Shown in pieces: positions 46,382 through 56,762 of a DNA stretch of 64,000 nucleotides (position 1 is its first letter; each line of letters begins with the position of its first letter). The position numbers were made by a program, and so were the translations under genes. The notes under the pieces were generated by a model. It made no database searches. It worked only from the letters and a program-made list of their open reading frames with translations, and was not told the origin of the DNA. This DNA is from Mucilaginibacter sp. (GTDB lineage: Bacteria > Bacteroidota > Bacteroidia > Sphingobacteriales > Sphingobacteriaceae): the NCBI GenBank assembly GCA_028288025.1, contig JAQBOM010000013.1, positions 1-64,000 on the forward strand, written 5' to 3'.

Positions 46382-46940
46382 CGCTTTAGATATTGCCGCA
46401 TTACATTATACAGCTTTTGAAGATTTTTTTTTAACATCTCTGGGCAAGCCGTTTTTAACTGTTTTTTACCGGTCGATATTAAATAATAAAAACGGGATTG
46501 GGATCGGCGTGTTTATAGATTCAAATTTAGCAGGGTTCGCCATTGGCACTATGAACAATAGCGGATTTTATAAAGCTTTAATTCGAAATAATGGATTTTG
46601 CCTTGCTTTAAAAGCATTGCCAAATTTAATAACTAATCCAGGGAAATTAAGGCGTTTGAAGGCTGCTTTGCTGACTTCGGGTAATTCGAGCTATACGGAT
46701 ACACCTTCATTACTTTCGATATGTGTATCGCCGTTGTTAAAGCAGGCCGGCACAGGAAGCAGGCTTTTAAGGGAGTTTGAAGAAATGGTCAATGTTAACC
46801 ATGGATCTGAAATAATTCTTACAACTGATAATTTAAATAATTTTGCTGCAAATCAGTTTTACAAGAAAAATAACTATTCGTGCGTTCAATCTTTTTTCCA
46901 GGGCAACCGGGAAATGAACCTTTACTATAAAAAATTATAA
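46341..46940 (+). CDS. GNAT family N-acetyltransferase
   Basis: This 199-residue protein starts EIRRLKASDALDIAALHYTA and has the acetyl-CoA-binding segment LSICVSPLLKQAGTGSRLLR, where the Q/R-x-x-G-x-G/A loop appears as QAGTGS. The C-terminus NFAANQFYKKNNYSCVQSFF is standard for GNATs. It lies between a glycosyltransferase and a DegT aminotransferase, with a 1-base gap to the latter, so it may N-acetylate the 4-amino sugar made by that enzyme, in place of a PglD-type acetyltransferase. This pairing is inference. Confidence 0.85.
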   Translation: MVPVTEIRRLKASDALDIAALHYTAFEDFFLTSLGKPFLTVFYRSILNNKNGIGIGVFIDSNLAGFAIGTMNNSGFYKALIRNNGFCLALKALPNLITNPGKLRRLKAALLTSGNSSYTDTPSLLSICVSPLLKQAGTGSRLLREFEEMVNVNHGSEIILTTDNLNNFAANQFYKKNNYSCVQSFFQGNREMNLYYKKL

Positions 46941-46941
46941 T

Positions 46942-48171
46942 ATGAAAATATCTTTTTCGCCCCCCTTTATTGATCAGGAAGTAATTGATGAAGTGGTCGA
47001 TACATTAAATTCCGGCTGGATAACCTCAGGACCTAAAGTTAAAGCTCTCGAAGATGAGGTTGTTAAAATTACAGGCAGTCAGGCTGCGGTAGCTGTGAAC
47101 TCATGGACCTCGGGGGCAATTTTGATGTTGAAATGGTTTGGCGTAAAAGAGGGCGATGAAGTAATTATGCCCGCCTATACATACAGCGCCACGGCCTTAA
47201 GCGTATTACATTGCGGTGCTACACCGGTTATGGTTGATATCGAGGATGATTTTACGATAAGTCCAGGAAAAGTTAGGCAAGCAATAACCAATAAAACCAA
47301 GGTTATTATGCCGGTTGATTTTGCAGGATGGCCCTGCAACTATGACGCGCTTACCGAGATTATATGTGAACCCGAAATGAAATCGCTTTTCATCCCAACT
47401 TCAGATAAACAAGAGAAGCTGGGTCGAATTTTAATGATTTCTGATGCTGCTCATTCAATCGGCGCTATTTACAAAGGCAAATCCGGGGCCGTGGCATGTG
47501 ATGTTACCATACTGTCCTTTCATGCGGTTAAGAATATTACCACCGGAGAAGGTGGATGTATATGCTTAAATCTGCCATCTGCTTTTGATACGCAAAACGA
47601 ATACCGCTTTTTGAAAATGTACACACTTAATGGACAAAGCAAAAGCGCGCTGGAAAAATCAAAGGCCGGAGGATGGAAATACGACATTCTTTTTCAGGGA
47701 TTAAAGATAAATTTACCCGACTTGAACGCCGCTATTGGTTTAGCTCAAATAAGGCATTATAAAAATAATTTATTGCCACTGCGTAAGAAAGTAGCATTGG
47801 CATACTTTGAAGGATTCAAATTATTTCCCTGGTTTATTCAACCCCCTTTATGCGACGGCGAGAGGGAAACAAGCTATCATTTGTTTCCCCTACGTTTGAA
47901 AGGAATTACTGAAATTCAGCGGGATAGGATCATTGAGTTTATTATGGAAAAAGGAATTGCAGTTAATGTCCATTTCATTCCCATGCCAATGATGACACTT
48001 TTTAAAGATCTGGGGTATAAAATTGATGATTTTCCTATGTCCTATAAAAATTACGCCCACGAAATTTCACTACCTATATACCCGCAACTGCAGCCAGACC
48101 AGATCAATTATATAATCGACATGGTAATTAGTGGAGTAGAGGCTCAATTAACTGAAACGATCGATGGTTAA
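46942..48171 (+). CDS. DegT-family aminotransferase (PglE-like position)
   Basis: This 409-residue PLP enzyme has VAVNSWTSGAILMLKWFGV, VIMPAYTYSATALSVLHCGA, MISDAAHSIGAIYKGKSGAV, and LSFHAVKNITTGEGGCICLN with the Schiff-base Lys. Context suggests a C4 aminotransferase acting on a UDP-4-keto-6-deoxysugar made by the CapD-like dehydratase at 49145: GNAT, aminotransferase, phosphoglycosyl transferase and dehydratase together resemble a bacillosamine-type initiation set. Relative to PglE it has an insertion around residue 140-155. It overlaps the next gene by eight bases. Confidence 0.85.
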   Translation: MKISFSPPFIDQEVIDEVVDTLNSGWITSGPKVKALEDEVVKITGSQAAVAVNSWTSGAILMLKWFGVKEGDEVIMPAYTYSATALSVLHCGATPVMVDIEDDFTISPGKVRQAITNKTKVIMPVDFAGWPCNYDALTEIICEPEMKSLFIPTSDKQEKLGRILMISDAAHSIGAIYKGKSGAVACDVTILSFHAVKNITTGEGGCICLNLPSAFDTQNEYRFLKMYTLNGQSKSALEKSKAGGWKYDILFQGLKINLPDLNAAIGLAQIRHYKNNLLPLRKKVALAYFEGFKLFPWFIQPPLCDGERETSYHLFPLRLKGITEIQRDRIIEFIMEKGIAVNVHFIPMPMMTLFKDLGYKIDDFPMSYKNYAHEISLPIYPQLQPDQINYIIDMVISGVEAQLTETIDG

Positions 48172-48754
48172 ACGAGCGTTCGATTTCATGTGTTCTTTAT
48201 TGGGATTAATCATCCTTCTTCCTTTTATATTGATTATTTCATTATTAATTGTTTTAGATTCAGCCGGTCCGGCTTTTTATAGACAAAGCAGGGTCGGTAA
48301 AAATAATATAAATTTTATATTGTTTAAATTCAGAACAATGAAAATCGGTTCAGATAAAATAGGCCTGCTAACGGTTGGAAATAACGACAGTAGAATTACC
48401 AGGGTTGGATACTGGCTTCGCAGGTATAAAATAGACGAACTACCACAACTGGTCAATGTATTATTTGGCGACATGAGTTTGGTTGGACCGCGGCCAGAGG
48501 TAAGAAAATATGTAAATTTGTATAATGCGGAACAGGGTAAAGTGTTATTTGTGAAGCCGGGTATAACCGACTGGGCATCCATCAAATACAGTAATGAGAA
48601 TGAACTATTGGCCAAATCGAAAGACGCTGAGCAATGTTATATTGACGAAATTATGCCTGTTAAACTTAATTTGAATTTAGAATATATCAAGCATAATAAT
48701 ATCTACATTGATATTAAAATAATACTTTTAACATTTAAAAGATTGTTTTCATAA
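48164..48754 (+). CDS. Monotopic phosphoglycosyl transferase (PglC/WcaJ C-terminal type)
   Basis: The 196-residue protein starts polysaccharide synthesis by moving a phosphosugar to undecaprenyl phosphate. It has one re-entrant hydrophobic helix (residues about 9-32, LLGLIILLPFILIISLLIV), then FYRQSRVGKNNINFILFKFR, the KIDELPQLVNVLFGDMSLVG signature with the catalytic Asp-Glu dyad, and GPRPEVRKY. Its size is that of PglC-like small enzymes, not the long WcaJ form. It is the last gene of the continuous operon; a 390-base gap separates it from the dehydratase gene. Confidence 0.92.
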   Translation: MVKRAFDFMCSLLGLIILLPFILIISLLIVLDSAGPAFYRQSRVGKNNINFILFKFRTMKIGSDKIGLLTVGNNDSRITRVGYWLRRYKIDELPQLVNVLFGDMSLVGPRPEVRKYVNLYNAEQGKVLFVKPGITDWASIKYSNENELLAKSKDAEQCYIDEIMPVKLNLNLEYIKHNNIYIDIKIILLTFKRLFS

Positions 48755-49144
48755 TATGTAGCGAGATTAAAAAGTCAAGATATCAAGTGGGTCATTCTTA
48801 AGGGGAAAACCAGAAATCGGGGGCTATAGTTTTAAAAATTGTCAGCCTGCATCTCATTTTTTTAATTAAAGCCCACATTTACTAATACTTAATGGTAGTT
48901 TATAGTAGTTTAAAGAAGAAAAAAAGGATGCTTTTGCCATTTAAATTTACCTTAGATGGCAGTAAATTTACTTTTCGCGGCACAAAATCTTGCTAGTGTT
49001 TTATAACAATTTTACATTGGAAAGAGAGGGCTTTTTGAAATGATAATGTATAGCTTTTTGTATATGGGCAGGTATCTTATCAGTTTTTTTGTAGGTTTGT
49101 AAAAAATAATCCGTTACTTTAGGATAATTTGTATAGCTTACCAT
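48755..49144. other. 390-base non-coding gap
   Basis: This AT-rich interval separates the phosphoglycosyl transferase and the dehydratase genes. It contains a 12-base palindrome AGTAAATTTACT at 48961-48972 with a related half (TAAATTTAC) nearby, and several TTTG words. TACTTTAG at 49115 and TAATTTG at 49125 are imperfect -7 candidates, so the dehydratase may have its own promoter here. I see no tRNA, terminator or credible gene; a 34-codon frame at 48892-48996 has no supporting features. Confidence 0.5.
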
Positions 49145-51079
49145 ATGAAGAAATATATACTTTTAAGTCGCGTGGTTCCGAGATGGATCATAATGCTGAT
49201 CGACTTTTTCATTGTAGCCTGGTCATTTTCCTCATCTTATTTTATTGTCTACCGCTTTGAGTTTGTAAATATCTTAAGGGGCTACTTTTTTATTTATACA
49301 GGGCTTTATTGTTTAACCGCAGTCTTGGTAATGTATGGCATGCGTATTCACAGAGGTTTGATCAGGTATTCAAATACAAGAGACGTATTACGTATTTTTA
49401 GTTCCATATTTATTAGTTGCCTGATTTATCGCCTGTTTGTCCAGTTATGGGTAATGCCCGTTTTTTACATCAATTCTGTGACAATTAACATGATAATGCT
49501 GATAAATTTTTCAGTATCGTGTACGGTATTGATCATGTGGCGCACCGGAGTAAAAAGTGTATTTTTTTATATTACCAATTATTCAAATACAAAGAAAACG
49601 GTTGTGTTGATATACGGATCAGATAACAGTGCCGTATTAGTTAAACAAGCGCTTGAAGCCAGCGCCAAAACCAATTTTGATGTTGTAGGATTTGTTGACT
49701 CTGATGTGAGCAAAATCAATAAGGAGATTGAACAAACTAAAGTTTACGACATCGATAAGCTGGAGAAATTAAAGGACAAGCATAAGGTGGACAAGCTTAT
49801 CATTATGAATCACCACCTTGATGAGGAAACGAAGAAAACAGCTTTGGAAAAATGTCTTACATTGGGGATCCAGGTGTTAACCGTGCCACCGTCAGATCAG
49901 TGGATATATGGAAAGCTTAATTTACAGCAGATACAGGATCTAAAAATAGAAGATTTACTGCAGCGTAAGCCAATTCAAATTGATACCACAAGGATTTCTG
50001 AAGATCTGCGGGGGAAAAGAGTGTTAGTTACCGGGGCCGCCGGATCAATAGGGTCGGAAATTGTGCAGCAAGTGCTTTGCTATGGTCCAGCTATGATAAT
50101 TTTATGTGACCAAGCGGAGTCGCCGTTGCACGAATTGCGACTGCAGGTTGAAGAAAACTTCCCGGATATTGCGGCGAAAATATTTATCGGAGATATCCGG
50201 AACTATAACAGAATGCATAAGCTTTTTATTGATTACAGGCCTGAAGTCGTGTTTCATGCGGCAGCTTATAAACATGTGCCTATGATGGAAGAAAATCCGA
50301 CTGAGGGCGTGTTAACGAATGTTTTAGGCACCAAAAATGTGGCTGACCTGGCTGTGGCATTTAATGTTGGAAAATTTGTTATGATCTCGACGGACAAAGC
50401 CGTAAACCCATCGAATGTTATGGGGACGACTAAACGTATTGCGGAGATATACATTCAATCACTTAAAAATAATCCTGATAGTAACGCTAATACCCGGTTT
50501 ATCACTACCCGGTTTGGAAATGTGTTGGGTTCAAATGGTTCGGTTATACCGCGCTTTACGGCTCAAATACGCAAAGGAGGCCCGATTACAGTGACACATC
50601 CTGAGATTACCCGTTATTTTATGACGATTCCAGAGGCTGTTCATCTTGTATTGGAGGCCGGTACAATGGGCATAGGAGGCGAGATTTTTATTTTTGACAT
50701 GGGTGAGCCAGTCAAAATTACTGATTTAGCCTTAAAAATGATCAAGTTGGCGGGCTTACAGCCTGAACGGGATATAAAAATTGTTTATACTGGTTTAAGG
50801 CCAGGCGAGAAGTTATATGAGGAACTGCTAAATGACGGCGAATCCACCATGCCTACGTATCATGAAAAGATTAAGATATCACAGGTGATTGACTATAGTC
50901 ACAAACAAGTACACGCAGACATAAACGAACTGCTGACCCTTAATGATCAAAACAACGTGCTGGCAGTTGTAAATAAAATGAAGGAAATTGTTCCCGAGTT
51001 TATTAGTAAGAATTCTGAATTTGAAGAATTGGACAATAAGACCAGTGCAAATATCAAAGAAGGCGTATTGGTAGCTTAA
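49145..51079 (+). CDS. Membrane-bound nucleotide-sugar 4,6-dehydratase (CapD/WbpM/PglF-like)
   Basis: The 644-residue protein has about four N-terminal membrane segments (residues 10-150), a CoA-binding-like Rossmann domain (VVLIYGSDNSAVLVKQALEA) and a C-terminal large-SDR domain starting RVLVTGAAGSIGSEIVQQVL. FMTIPEAVHLVLEAG and LRPGEKLYEELL are standard CapD segments. The usual catalytic Tyr is replaced by Met in NVMGTTKRIAE (M-x3-K), as known for the WbpM/PglF group. It makes a UDP-4-keto-6-deoxy-hexosamine, the substrate for the 4-aminotransferases in this locus. A convergent terminator follows. Confidence 0.93.
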   Translation: MKKYILLSRVVPRWIIMLIDFFIVAWSFSSSYFIVYRFEFVNILRGYFFIYTGLYCLTAVLVMYGMRIHRGLIRYSNTRDVLRIFSSIFISCLIYRLFVQLWVMPVFYINSVTINMIMLINFSVSCTVLIMWRTGVKSVFFYITNYSNTKKTVVLIYGSDNSAVLVKQALEASAKTNFDVVGFVDSDVSKINKEIEQTKVYDIDKLEKLKDKHKVDKLIIMNHHLDEETKKTALEKCLTLGIQVLTVPPSDQWIYGKLNLQQIQDLKIEDLLQRKPIQIDTTRISEDLRGKRVLVTGAAGSIGSEIVQQVLCYGPAMIILCDQAESPLHELRLQVEENFPDIAAKIFIGDIRNYNRMHKLFIDYRPEVVFHAAAYKHVPMMEENPTEGVLTNVLGTKNVADLAVAFNVGKFVMISTDKAVNPSNVMGTTKRIAEIYIQSLKNNPDSNANTRFITTRFGNVLGSNGSVIPRFTAQIRKGGPITVTHPEITRYFMTIPEAVHLVLEAGTMGIGGEIFIFDMGEPVKITDLALKMIKLAGLQPERDIKIVYTGLRPGEKLYEELLNDGESTMPTYHEKIKISQVIDYSHKQVHADINELLTLNDQNNVLAVVNKMKEIVPEFISKNSEFEELDNKTSANIKEGVLVA

Positions 51080-51109
51080 GCAATAAAATTTTTAACGATT
51101 ATAAAAAAA

Positions 51110-51130
51110 CCTCAGCTAAATCAGCTGAGG
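51110..51130. terminator. Bidirectional terminator between the dehydratase and OmpH-like genes
   Basis: An 8-bp stem CCTCAGCT / AGCTGAGG with a 5-base loop is flanked by seven A residues on the left and six T residues on the right, which extend the stem. The A/T runs allow termination in both directions between two convergent genes. Confidence 0.88.
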
Positions 51131-51166
51131 TTTTTTGTTTATAGGTTATTATAAATCAATGGATAG

Positions 51167-51751
51167 TTATTTTTTATCCTTCGAATAGGCATCATTAAGC
51201 CTTTTTGCCACGTCGGCTGTTACATCCAGGGCGGGATCGCCATATAATACAGTAGGGTTCGCCTTCGAATACGTTAATACCAATTTATAACCTTTTTCTT
51301 TGGCATAACCTTTTACAAAGTCGGCAATTTTATCATAAAGCTTAGCGTTTTCTGATGTTTGCTCATTTTGAAAGGCTGCAGCTTCATTTTGCTGATAAGT
51401 TTGAAAGTCCTGCTGCTCACGCTGTAAACGCTGCTCGGTTGACTGACGTACGTCGGCAGCCATTGTACTGGCATTTTTTTGATATTCCGCATATTCACGC
51501 TGAAAAGCCTGGCCTCTTGACCCCACATTGCTTTTTGCAGCAGTCGCTTTGGTTTCCAAGCGTTTTGACATATCCTTAAAATAGTCATACTTGTTTAGCA
51601 ACGAATCTGAATTGACAAAAACGATGGTCTCTTTACCGGCTGCCACAACGGCTGGCTTGTTGTCTGTTTTAGTGTTATTGCAGGCGGCTAAGCTCCCCGC
51701 AAGTAAAACACCTAATGTAATTTTTGAAAAAATAGGAGCTTTAGTTTTCAT
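51167..51751 (-). CDS. OmpH/Skp-family periplasmic chaperone, lipoprotein form
   Basis: The 194-residue protein has a lipoprotein signal peptide with lipobox LAAC (Cys24), then a segment typical of OmpH/Skp: IVFVNSDSLLNKYDYFKDM, a long coiled coil (roughly residues 60-150, rich in Gln, Glu, Arg) and KGYKLVLTYSKANPTVLYGD near the end. Skp-type proteins hold unfolded outer-membrane proteins, and most are soluble; here a lipid anchor is predicted. The downstream terminator is shared with the dehydratase gene. Upstream, a minus-strand TATCTTTG lies at 51820-51827. Confidence 0.88.
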   Translation of the reverse strand: MKTKAPIFSKITLGVLLAGSLAACNNTKTDNKPAVVAAGKETIVFVNSDSLLNKYDYFKDMSKRLETKATAAKSNVGSRGQAFQREYAEYQKNASTMAADVRQSTEQRLQREQQDFQTYQQNEAAAFQNEQTSENAKLYDKIADFVKGYAKEKGYKLVLTYSKANPTVLYGDPALDVTADVAKRLNDAYSKDKK

Positions 51752-51819
51752 TTTAATTTACTGTTTTATTGCGCGTTTATACACGAATAATTTATCGTTT
51801 AAACGTAAAATTTTTTTGA

Positions 51820-51827
51820 CAAAGATA
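51820..51827 (-). promoter_or_regulatory. Possible -7 element for the OmpH-like gene
   Basis: The minus strand reads TATCTTTG, identical to the -7 element at 24421. A start site about 60-70 bases before the OmpH-like ATG would result. No TTTG is present at the right distance upstream, so only half of the promoter consensus is met. Confidence 0.35.
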
Positions 51828-51942
51828 AACTTTCATTACAAGTATCCTAATGTTTTGCAAGGGGTGTTTATATCGTATCCTATTTATCCACAAATGCGGA
51901 AATCCGGGTTAAAATTCGTATTTTCGGGGGTTATTTTTTTAA

Positions 51943-53907
<1,965 letters not shown>

Positions 53908-53922
53908 TATTATTGACATCAT

Positions 53923-53957
53923 AAGACTTACGAAGTTTCGAAAACTTCGTAAGTCTT
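53923..53957. terminator. Bidirectional terminator between gyrB and the retropepsin-like gene
   Basis: A perfect 16-bp stem (AAGACTTACGAAGTTT and its complement) with a 3-base loop starts 16 bases after the gyrB stop. The right arm ends directly at the stop codon of the convergent minus-strand gene. A short T-rich stretch follows (TCAGTTTTG). The strong stem and position between convergent genes support termination, though the U-tract is weak. Confidence 0.75.
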
Positions 53958-54419
53958 TCAGTTTTGTTGCAACTCAAACGTCCGCTTACCGTAATCAATC
54001 ACTGCTTTATACTTCATTAAAATATCTCCTCCCAGTACACCTAAAACTTCAGGGTGGCCCAATTGTCGGTACGCGACATTAATTGTCGACAGATCCAATA
54101 CGGCTATTTCAAATTCGGTTACCAGGAAATTACCGATATGCAGGTCATGTATAATAGCGGTTGACGAGACCATGCTGTTTGTGCCCAGGCCGGTTGACAG
54201 GTGATCGCTTACAATAATGTCCGTTCCGCTATTCGCTTGTATCAGCAGCGCCTGATCAAAAGCTGTTTTCGACGCGCCGGTATCCAAAACGACAAGAAAA
54301 GGTCGACCGAAGACCGAAATCTCAACCAAAGGATGGAAGCCATCCTCGTGAAGATCAATTATTATTAAGGGAACAATAACCGATGTTTTTCCTGAATCCA
54401 TAAATGCAATATTAATCAA
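53958..54419 (-). CDS. Retropepsin-like aspartic protease
   Basis: The 153-residue protein contains a single retropepsin-type motif, FLVVLDTGASKTAFD (Asp near residue 49), in a small beta-rich domain; LGVLGGDILMKYKAVIDYGK near the end matches the flap/second half of clan AA proteases. As in viral retropepsins, one motif per chain implies that a dimer would be needed for activity. No signal peptide is seen. The target is unknown. It lies 48 bases downstream of tamL on the same strand and may be co-transcribed with it. Confidence 0.8.
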   Translation of the reverse strand: MINIAFMDSGKTSVIVPLIIIDLHEDGFHPLVEISVFGRPFLVVLDTGASKTAFDQALLIQANSGTDIIVSDHLSTGLGTNSMVSSTAIIHDLHIGNFLVTEFEIAVLDLSTINVAYRQLGHPEVLGVLGGDILMKYKAVIDYGKRTFELQQN

Positions 54420-54467
54420 TCATGCATTTAAAATCGTCGATTCAAAAATTCAATAAATCACCAATTG

Positions 54468-56759
54468 TTAGAACGGATATCCGATAGCTAAATTGAAGAT
54501 CAAATTCTGTCCCCTCCATTTTGAGCTGCCAAAATCTATTTGGTTGATCACAATGTGCTGCCCGGCAGGTAAATTGGGCTTGATAATCGGGAAACCTATA
54601 TCCGTACGTAATATTAAAACGGTAAAGTTAAATCGCAGGCCAAATCCCGCGTCAGCGGCTATCTGGTTAATAAAATTCTTACCAAATGCTCCGCCTGGTA
54701 TGTATTTATTGCTATGCAACAGCCAGATGTTACCCGCATCAACAAACAATGCACCCTCGACTACGCTAAATAGCTTTGGTCGTATTTCGGCATTCGCCTC
54801 GAGCTTTATATCACCTGACTCATCCGGGAGAAAACCGGTGCCCGCTCTGAGTAGATCAGGCACATTGTATGCACCGGGCCCTATTGAACGTGCCTGGAAG
54901 CCGCGCAGACTGTTCGCCCCTGCAATAAAAAACTGCTGCGAGTACGGCATTACAGTCGAGTTACCATAAGGTAAACCAACATCCACAATTAGGCGCGTTG
55001 CCAGTTTATTATTCGGTCCCAGTTTGTGGAAGAACCTTAATTCATTTTCAAATTTAACATACTGGTTAAACGGTGTGTTAAAAACCTTGCTAACATGTCT
55101 TGGTGTATCTGCCCCGGTTATTATACCATATATATTCCCCGAAAGACTTACTTTACTCATCCAGTAGTAAGTATTGGTCCTGAATTCTTCGGTTGTATTG
55201 GTATTCGTATAGCTGTAACTTGGACCAAAAGTAAATTGGTTATTGATTACGTGTGCCAGCGCTGGATTACGGGTTTTCTTAATACTATCCCGATAAAGCT
55301 GTGATATGTTAGCTGCATCTACATACGTTACATTAAAAATATTCAACTCATGCTGGGTGTGCAGACTGGGCTTCCATTGATAACCAATTGATGCATTGAA
55401 CGAATTAAGCCTATAGAGCCCAGTCCGGTCTATTAAGGTATAGCCGGTTTGTAAAATGGTACGTGGGATAAAAGCATTATTCGGCGAAATATTAAACGGC
55501 CCAATGATCCTCGGCCATGATATGGATGGCTGCACACCAAACTGGTAAACACTGTGATTGTTGCTGGTATGCCCAAACTGCAGGTCGTTGCTTACAAAAA
55601 AGTTAAGCGTAAATAACTCTGCACCCTTAAATGTATTACGGTTCCTGAAAGTGAGGTTAAACTGGGTACCACTGAAGTTTGCCGATGTTTGCCGGGCCGT
55701 AACCTCGGCCTGTAATGATTTTCGTTTGTATTGGGTTAAAAAGTAATAAACGTCAAGTTTTGAGGAGTCCTGCGAAATAGATTCAAAACGGTTCTTAACA
55801 AATTTAAACGGCCCGAGTTCAATAAAACGATTCAATGAACTATTGTGTTCAGTGCGGTTATATACGTCGCCGGGATGTAGCAATACAGTGTTTTTAAAAA
55901 CGAAAGGACGAACTGTATTTTTAGGGTCGATCACATTATACCACTGGTATTTTACCGCTGAATCTAATTTTAACGAAGTATCTTTTAATGAGTAATTGGG
56001 GTATACGTAGATATTACGGATGTTATAAACCTTCCGGGCCAAACCTGAGATCGTGTTTTTAACCGCCACATATATGTCCACATGATGGTCTTTGCCGGTA
56101 CTGTCAACACGCATAATAAGGTCTTCGGGGGCGAAATAATAAAAACCTTCCTCCTTTAGCCGGGCGTCTATACGTATCCGCTCGTTCTTGATCACATCAA
56201 GGTTATACTTGTCGCCGACTTTTAAAAACGACTGGCCGGCTGTACCGGCTACCGCTGTTTCAAGTGCATCCTTGCCGGTCGGAAAATTTAATTTCCTGAT
56301 AAGGTAAGCCGGTCCGGGCTGCGCTGTGTAAACAGCCTTAGCCGTTTTATTTTTGATAACCGTATCCCCAGTAACCTGTGCCTGGAAATAACTTTCGTTT
56401 TGCAGCGTGTTTTGCAGGATACTGCTGTTTTTGCCGAGATCAACCGAACTTAATAAAATGGGTGGCTCGCCAAAGTGGGCGTTAAAATAATGCCTTAACC
56501 CGGTTTTTTTATTGGTCTTTGTTTTTTCATATATCCAGAGCTTAACCCTTAAGCCCAATATCTTGCCGTTAGGTTTTGGCCGCAGCAACCCCTCCAGCTC
56601 GCTTTTCATCGCCTTTGAATCGGCTTTCTTCATCGTTTTATCAACAATGTTTACCTGCCCGCCGGTATACAGTTTTTGCCCCGGCGCCAGGAATTTAGTT
56701 GTGCTGCATGCGCTTAAAAAAATAGCGATTAAAATATATGAGTATCCGAGTTTGGCCAT
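54468..56759 (-). CDS. tamL: Omp85-family lipoprotein TamL (BamA/TamA-like)
   Basis: The 763-residue outer-membrane protein starts with a lipoprotein signal (lipobox LSAC, Cys18), followed by POTRA-like domains and a C-terminal 16-strand barrel region (about residues 370-763). IAGANSLRGFQARSIGPGAY holds the conserved RGF motif of Omp85 proteins, and the final residues (IGYPF) end in Phe as expected. The lipid anchor distinguishes TamL from proteobacterial TamA. It works with the inner-membrane-anchored TamB, encoded three bases upstream, to move lipids or outer-membrane proteins. Confidence 0.92.
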   Translation of the reverse strand: MAKLGYSYILIAIFLSACSTTKFLAPGQKLYTGGQVNIVDKTMKKADSKAMKSELEGLLRPKPNGKILGLRVKLWIYEKTKTNKKTGLRHYFNAHFGEPPILLSSVDLGKNSSILQNTLQNESYFQAQVTGDTVIKNKTAKAVYTAQPGPAYLIRKLNFPTGKDALETAVAGTAGQSFLKVGDKYNLDVIKNERIRIDARLKEEGFYYFAPEDLIMRVDSTGKDHHVDIYVAVKNTISGLARKVYNIRNIYVYPNYSLKDTSLKLDSAVKYQWYNVIDPKNTVRPFVFKNTVLLHPGDVYNRTEHNSSLNRFIELGPFKFVKNRFESISQDSSKLDVYYFLTQYKRKSLQAEVTARQTSANFSGTQFNLTFRNRNTFKGAELFTLNFFVSNDLQFGHTSNNHSVYQFGVQPSISWPRIIGPFNISPNNAFIPRTILQTGYTLIDRTGLYRLNSFNASIGYQWKPSLHTQHELNIFNVTYVDAANISQLYRDSIKKTRNPALAHVINNQFTFGPSYSYTNTNTTEEFRTNTYYWMSKVSLSGNIYGIITGADTPRHVSKVFNTPFNQYVKFENELRFFHKLGPNNKLATRLIVDVGLPYGNSTVMPYSQQFFIAGANSLRGFQARSIGPGAYNVPDLLRAGTGFLPDESGDIKLEANAEIRPKLFSVVEGALFVDAGNIWLLHSNKYIPGGAFGKNFINQIAADAGFGLRFNFTVLILRTDIGFPIIKPNLPAGQHIVINQIDFGSSKWRGQNLIFNLAIGYPF

Positions 56760-56762
56760 AGA

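Noticed and set aside
48892..48996. 34-codon frame in the 390-base gap
   Set aside because: No coupling, signal or recognisable motif; could occur by chance in AT-rich DNA.
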